Source: an uncultured Bacilli bacterium (GTDB lineage Bacteria; Bacillota_I; Bacilli_A; RFN20; CAG-826). From it: a DNA stretch of 64,000 nt. The translations under genes and the position numbers were made by a program. Of the stretch, positions 61,526 to 64,000 are shown in pieces. The notes beneath the pieces were generated by a model. The model was not told the DNA's origin. It saw only the letters and a list, made by a program, of their open reading frames with translations, and searched no databases. The stretch is from assembly GCA_944363525.1 (NCBI GenBank), contig CALVUF010000002.1:62001-126000 (forward strand), read 5' to 3'. Numbering within the stretch: position 1 is the stretch's first letter; each line of letters starts with the position of its first letter.

Positions 61526-62893
61526 ATGAACGAGACAATCACCCAATTGGAAGAAATCTGGTCGGCGGCGATGAAGAAGATGGCTGACAAGCTTTCGACC
61601 GAACCTGACGGACAGCGTATCATTGACACTTTTTTTACTGGTTCCAAGATCTTTTCGATCGAAGGGAACCAAATCAAAATCGTCGTTTCGACCAAGTTGG
61701 CGGCCAAGGTTATCGAAGACAGCTACGCCGCCGATTTAAAGTCATTCATCGATGATATGACCGGCACCGATTTCCATTTGTCATTCGTTTCCAAAGACGA
61801 AGTGGCGGAAGAGAAAACCGAAGCGAAAAAGGAAGCCAGCTTCTTCCCCGAAGCCTATCTCAACCCGAATTTCACTTTCGACAATTTTGTCGTCGGCTCG
61901 TCAAATAACGAACCTTTTCAGGCTTCTGTGATGATTGCCTCCACCCCCGGGCGGATGTTCAACCCCTTATTGCTCTATAGCGAATCCGGCCTTGGAAAGA
62001 CCCATTTATTGCACGCCATCGGCAACTCGATCAAAGAGAAATACCCCTCGATGCGGATCCTTTGCATCTCTGCCGCCGATTTCGTCGATGAATACGTCCA
62101 ATACGCCATCGGCTCAAAGGAAGACAACTCGCTGGCCAAATACTTCCGTGATCAAGTCGATGTATTTTTAATTGACGATATCCAGTATATCGTCGGAAAG
62201 AAAAAGACGATGGAGATGTTCTTCGTCGTCTTCCAGGCTTTGGTCAACAAAGGGCGTCAGATTGTCATGACCAGCGACCAGCCGCCGGAGCGTCTAGACG
62301 GCCTCGACGAACGTCTCCGAACCCGTTTCACCCAAGGCTTGGTTTTGCCGATTCAACGGCCAGACGTCGACACCAGCGTCCGGATCTTAAGGATGAAAAT
62401 CAAGGCCAACGGGCTCGATCCGGATGATTTTGACGATGAAGTCATAACCTTCATCGCTTCCAAATTTTCCAAAAACGTCCGGGAATTGGAAGGGGCATTG
62501 AACCGTCTAATCTTCTGCACCATCAATCTCAATCCGACCAAGCATATCACGATGGACTCGGCGGAAAGGGCCTTAAAAAGCCTCTCAGGAGCCAAGGAAG
62601 ACAAGTCGGCCTTAACCCAAGAGAAGATCATTGCGAAAGTCGCCGACTTCTACTCCCTGACCCCTTCTCAATTGACTGGCAAGATCCGCATCGCTCGTAT
62701 CTCGATGGCCCGTCATATCGCCATGTACCTTATTAGATATCTATTGGACGCCCCGTTCTCCAAAATCGGGGAGGCGTTCGGCGGCAAAGACCACGCGACG
62801 GTGATAAACGGTGTAAAGAAAGTGGAAAACTCGTTGAAAACTGACCCCGATATGGCCATCGCCATTTCTGAGCTAAAAAGGCGCTTAAGCTAA
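61526..62893 (+). CDS. dnaA: Chromosomal replication initiator DnaA
   Basis: From the ATG at 61526 the protein has 455 residues. Domain I is MNETITQLEEIWSAAMKKMA; domain III has NPLLLYSESGLGKTHLLHAIGN (Walker A) and VDVFLIDDIQ; domain IV has the box-binding segment GGKDHATVINGVKKVE. SESGLGKT replaces the usual GGVGLGKT. A GTG 126 bases upstream is in frame but lies among DnaA boxes and reads a non-family sequence. The protein opens oriC and loads DnaB. Confidence 0.97.
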   Translation: MNETITQLEEIWSAAMKKMADKLSTEPDGQRIIDTFFTGSKIFSIEGNQIKIVVSTKLAAKVIEDSYAADLKSFIDDMTGTDFHLSFVSKDEVAEEKTEAKKEASFFPEAYLNPNFTFDNFVVGSSNNEPFQASVMIASTPGRMFNPLLLYSESGLGKTHLLHAIGNSIKEKYPSMRILCISAADFVDEYVQYAIGSKEDNSLAKYFRDQVDVFLIDDIQYIVGKKKTMEMFFVVFQALVNKGRQIVMTSDQPPERLDGLDERLRTRFTQGLVLPIQRPDVDTSVRILRMKIKANGLDPDDFDDEVITFIASKFSKNVRELEGALNRLIFCTINLNPTKHITMDSAERALKSLSGAKEDKSALTQEKIIAKVADFYSLTPSQLTGKIRIARISMARHIAMYLIRYLLDAPFSKIGEAFGGKDHATVINGVKKVENSLKTDPDMAIAISELKRRLS

Positions 62894-63057
62894 GGATATT
62901 TATTTTATAAAAATAAAAGTTTCCGGAACGCCGCTTCTATGGTATCATTCCCTTGCTGCCGAAAGCGCAAGTTATCCACAGTTTCCACCGTCCTTATTAT
63001 TGTTATTAAAAAATAATTTAAAAATTAAGACGAAGAATAATTAGGGAGGCCTCACGA
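62894..63057. other. oriC: oriC, right part, between dnaA and dnaN
   Basis: Two A/T-only stretches (62895-62925 and 62994-63030) flank a perfect DnaA box TTATCCACA (62972-62980). This makes a bipartite origin around dnaA, as in Bacillus; the AT stretch near 63000 is a likely unwinding element. Confidence 0.75.
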
Positions 63058-64000
63058 ATGAGACTCAATATCGACCGCAACCAATTCCTCAAAGCCTTGC
63101 TCAGCGCATCTAAGGCCATCTCTTCCAAAAATCCGATGCCGATCCTCGATAACGTCAAATTGGATTTGACCGAGAAAGGGTTGGAAGTCACTGGGACCAA
63201 TGGCGAAATCACCGTCCGCTCCACCGTTCCGTATATGATTGGCGACAAGCCCATCATCACCAACTATCAGCAAGGAGCAACCCTGGTTAACGCCTACACC
63301 CTTACCGAAGGCGCCCGGAAGATGGAAGGCGAAACCATCTCCTTCGACGTAATCGATAACTCGGTTGCCAAAATCGGCGACAACCGGACCGGCTATAAGC
63401 TCAATTGCATCTCGGCTGATGAATACCCGGATATCGTCTTAGAAGCCGTTGGGAAGACCTTCACCGTCAAGCGCGGCGATTTCGTCTCTTTGGTCGAACA
63501 ATGCGCCCACGCGGCCGCTAAAACCGCTCAGGACGCGATCCTGACTGCCATTAACCTGACTCTTCGCGACGGAACCCTGTCCGCCATCGCCACCGACTCG
63601 GCCCGGGTCGCGACCAAGAAGGTCAAAGTCGACTCCGAATTGGATCTGACGGTCAACGTCCCGGCTAAGAGCCTGCTCGACATCGCTGGACTTTTCGAAG
63701 GGGCCAAGACCATCGATATCTCAATCTCGGATAAGCAAGCCCTCTTCAGCTTCGACAATACCGTCGTCTCCTCGCGCCTCATACCCGGCACTTATCCGAA
63801 CCTCTCGGCCGCTTTCCCGAAGGTCTTCAACTACATCCTGCAGGTCAACTCCCAGGAGTTCCTCTCGGCCATCGAACGGGTTTCGGTCCTATCCAACGCC
63901 CGGGACAACGCCATCAAGCTATTGATGTCGGACGAGAAGATCGAACTTTCAATCAAGAATCGGGAGAAAGGCTCGGCCAACGAAGAGATCAACAACTTCC
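63058..64000 (+). CDS. dnaN: DNA polymerase III beta sliding clamp (3' end outside window)
   Basis: The ATG at 63058 has GGGAGG nine bases upstream. The visible 314 codons read MRLNIDRNQFLKALLSASKA and contain NPMPILDNVKL, SSRLIPGTYPN and IERVSVLSNA, typical of the clamp. The ring holds polymerase on DNA. The frame is open at the right edge. Confidence 0.97.
   Translation, partial: MRLNIDRNQFLKALLSASKAISSKNPMPILDNVKLDLTEKGLEVTGTNGEITVRSTVPYMIGDKPIITNYQQGATLVNAYTLTEGARKMEGETISFDVIDNSVAKIGDNRTGYKLNCISADEYPDIVLEAVGKTFTVKRGDFVSLVEQCAHAAAKTAQDAILTAINLTLRDGTLSAIATDSARVATKKVKVDSELDLTVNVPAKSLLDIAGLFEGAKTIDISISDKQALFSFDNTVVSSRLIPGTYPNLSAAFPKVFNYILQVNSQEFLSAIERVSVLSNARDNAIKLLMSDEKIELSIKNREKGSANEEINNF

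Noticed and set aside
1..64000. tRNA, rRNA genes, CRISPR arrays and transposases
   Set aside because: I looked for tRNA T-arms, rRNA cores, regular repeats and DDE or serine/tyrosine recombinase motifs and found none that hold up.

Overview
This 64 kb window looks like the chromosomal origin region of a Bacillota (Firmicutes) species. At the right end is the order rpmH - oriC - dnaA - dnaN. To the left, on the minus strand, follow rnpA, yidC, khpB, mnmE, tatD, rnmV, rsmA, ispE, glmU, pth, mfd, rqcP, tilS, ftsH, dusB, lysS, glyA, rpsF-ssb-rpsR and gdpP-rplI-dnaB-walJ-rlmH. GC looks like about 50-55 percent. TGA is used as a stop (rplI, gdpP), so the code is standard rather than the Mycoplasma code. 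No spore genes are visible. An uncultured gut-type Bacilli lineage is my best guess, but this is an inference. Most genes point away from oriC; the plus-strand exceptions left of oriC are the 5' flavoenzyme, one ABC pair, the TetR gene and ppdK.

Layout. 1-6.7 kb: truncated enoate-reductase-like flavoenzyme, then the gdpP-rplI-dnaB-walJ-rlmH operon. 6.7-12.8 kb: two secreted endonuclease-I-family nucleases with bacterial Ig-like domains and a shared unusual C-terminal anchor, a possible toxin-antitoxin remnant and a membrane-bound XRE regulator. 13.1-22.0 kb: the most striking locus, described below. 22.0-27.2 kb: rpsF-ssb-rpsR, a frameshifted Phd/YefM antitoxin, lysS and glyA. 27.3-36.8 kb: two heterodimeric ABC exporters, the first under a MarR repressor with a clear operator, flanking a DNA glycosylase and dusB. 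36.9-46.1 kb: flavoproteins, ftsH, tilS, rqcP, mfd and pth. 46.1-52.5 kb: TetR regulator, FGGY kinase, ppdK and an AT-rich gene-poor island. 52.3-64 kb: glmU to dnaN with two parS sites and a bipartite oriC.

The best candidate for a new system is a tightly packed seven-gene minus-strand operon (22017 down to 13087). It runs SPFH/zinc-ribbon protein, small helical protein, two ESCRT-III (Snf7/Vps2)-like helical proteins, a Vps4-like AAA+ ATPase with an N-terminal MIT-like three-helix domain, a zinc-ribbon/TIR/multi-helix membrane protein, and a lipoprotein. Starts and stops overlap or lie within 15 bases. The ESCRT-III-like proteins begin with short hydrophobic-basic N-termini like those of eukaryotic CHMP proteins, and one ends in a MIM1-like segment that could bind the MIT domain. 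I infer a membrane-remodelling or membrane-damage response machine coupled to a TIR effector, possibly an NAD-depleting defence system. This rests on pattern recognition by eye; profile searches and structure prediction would decide it.
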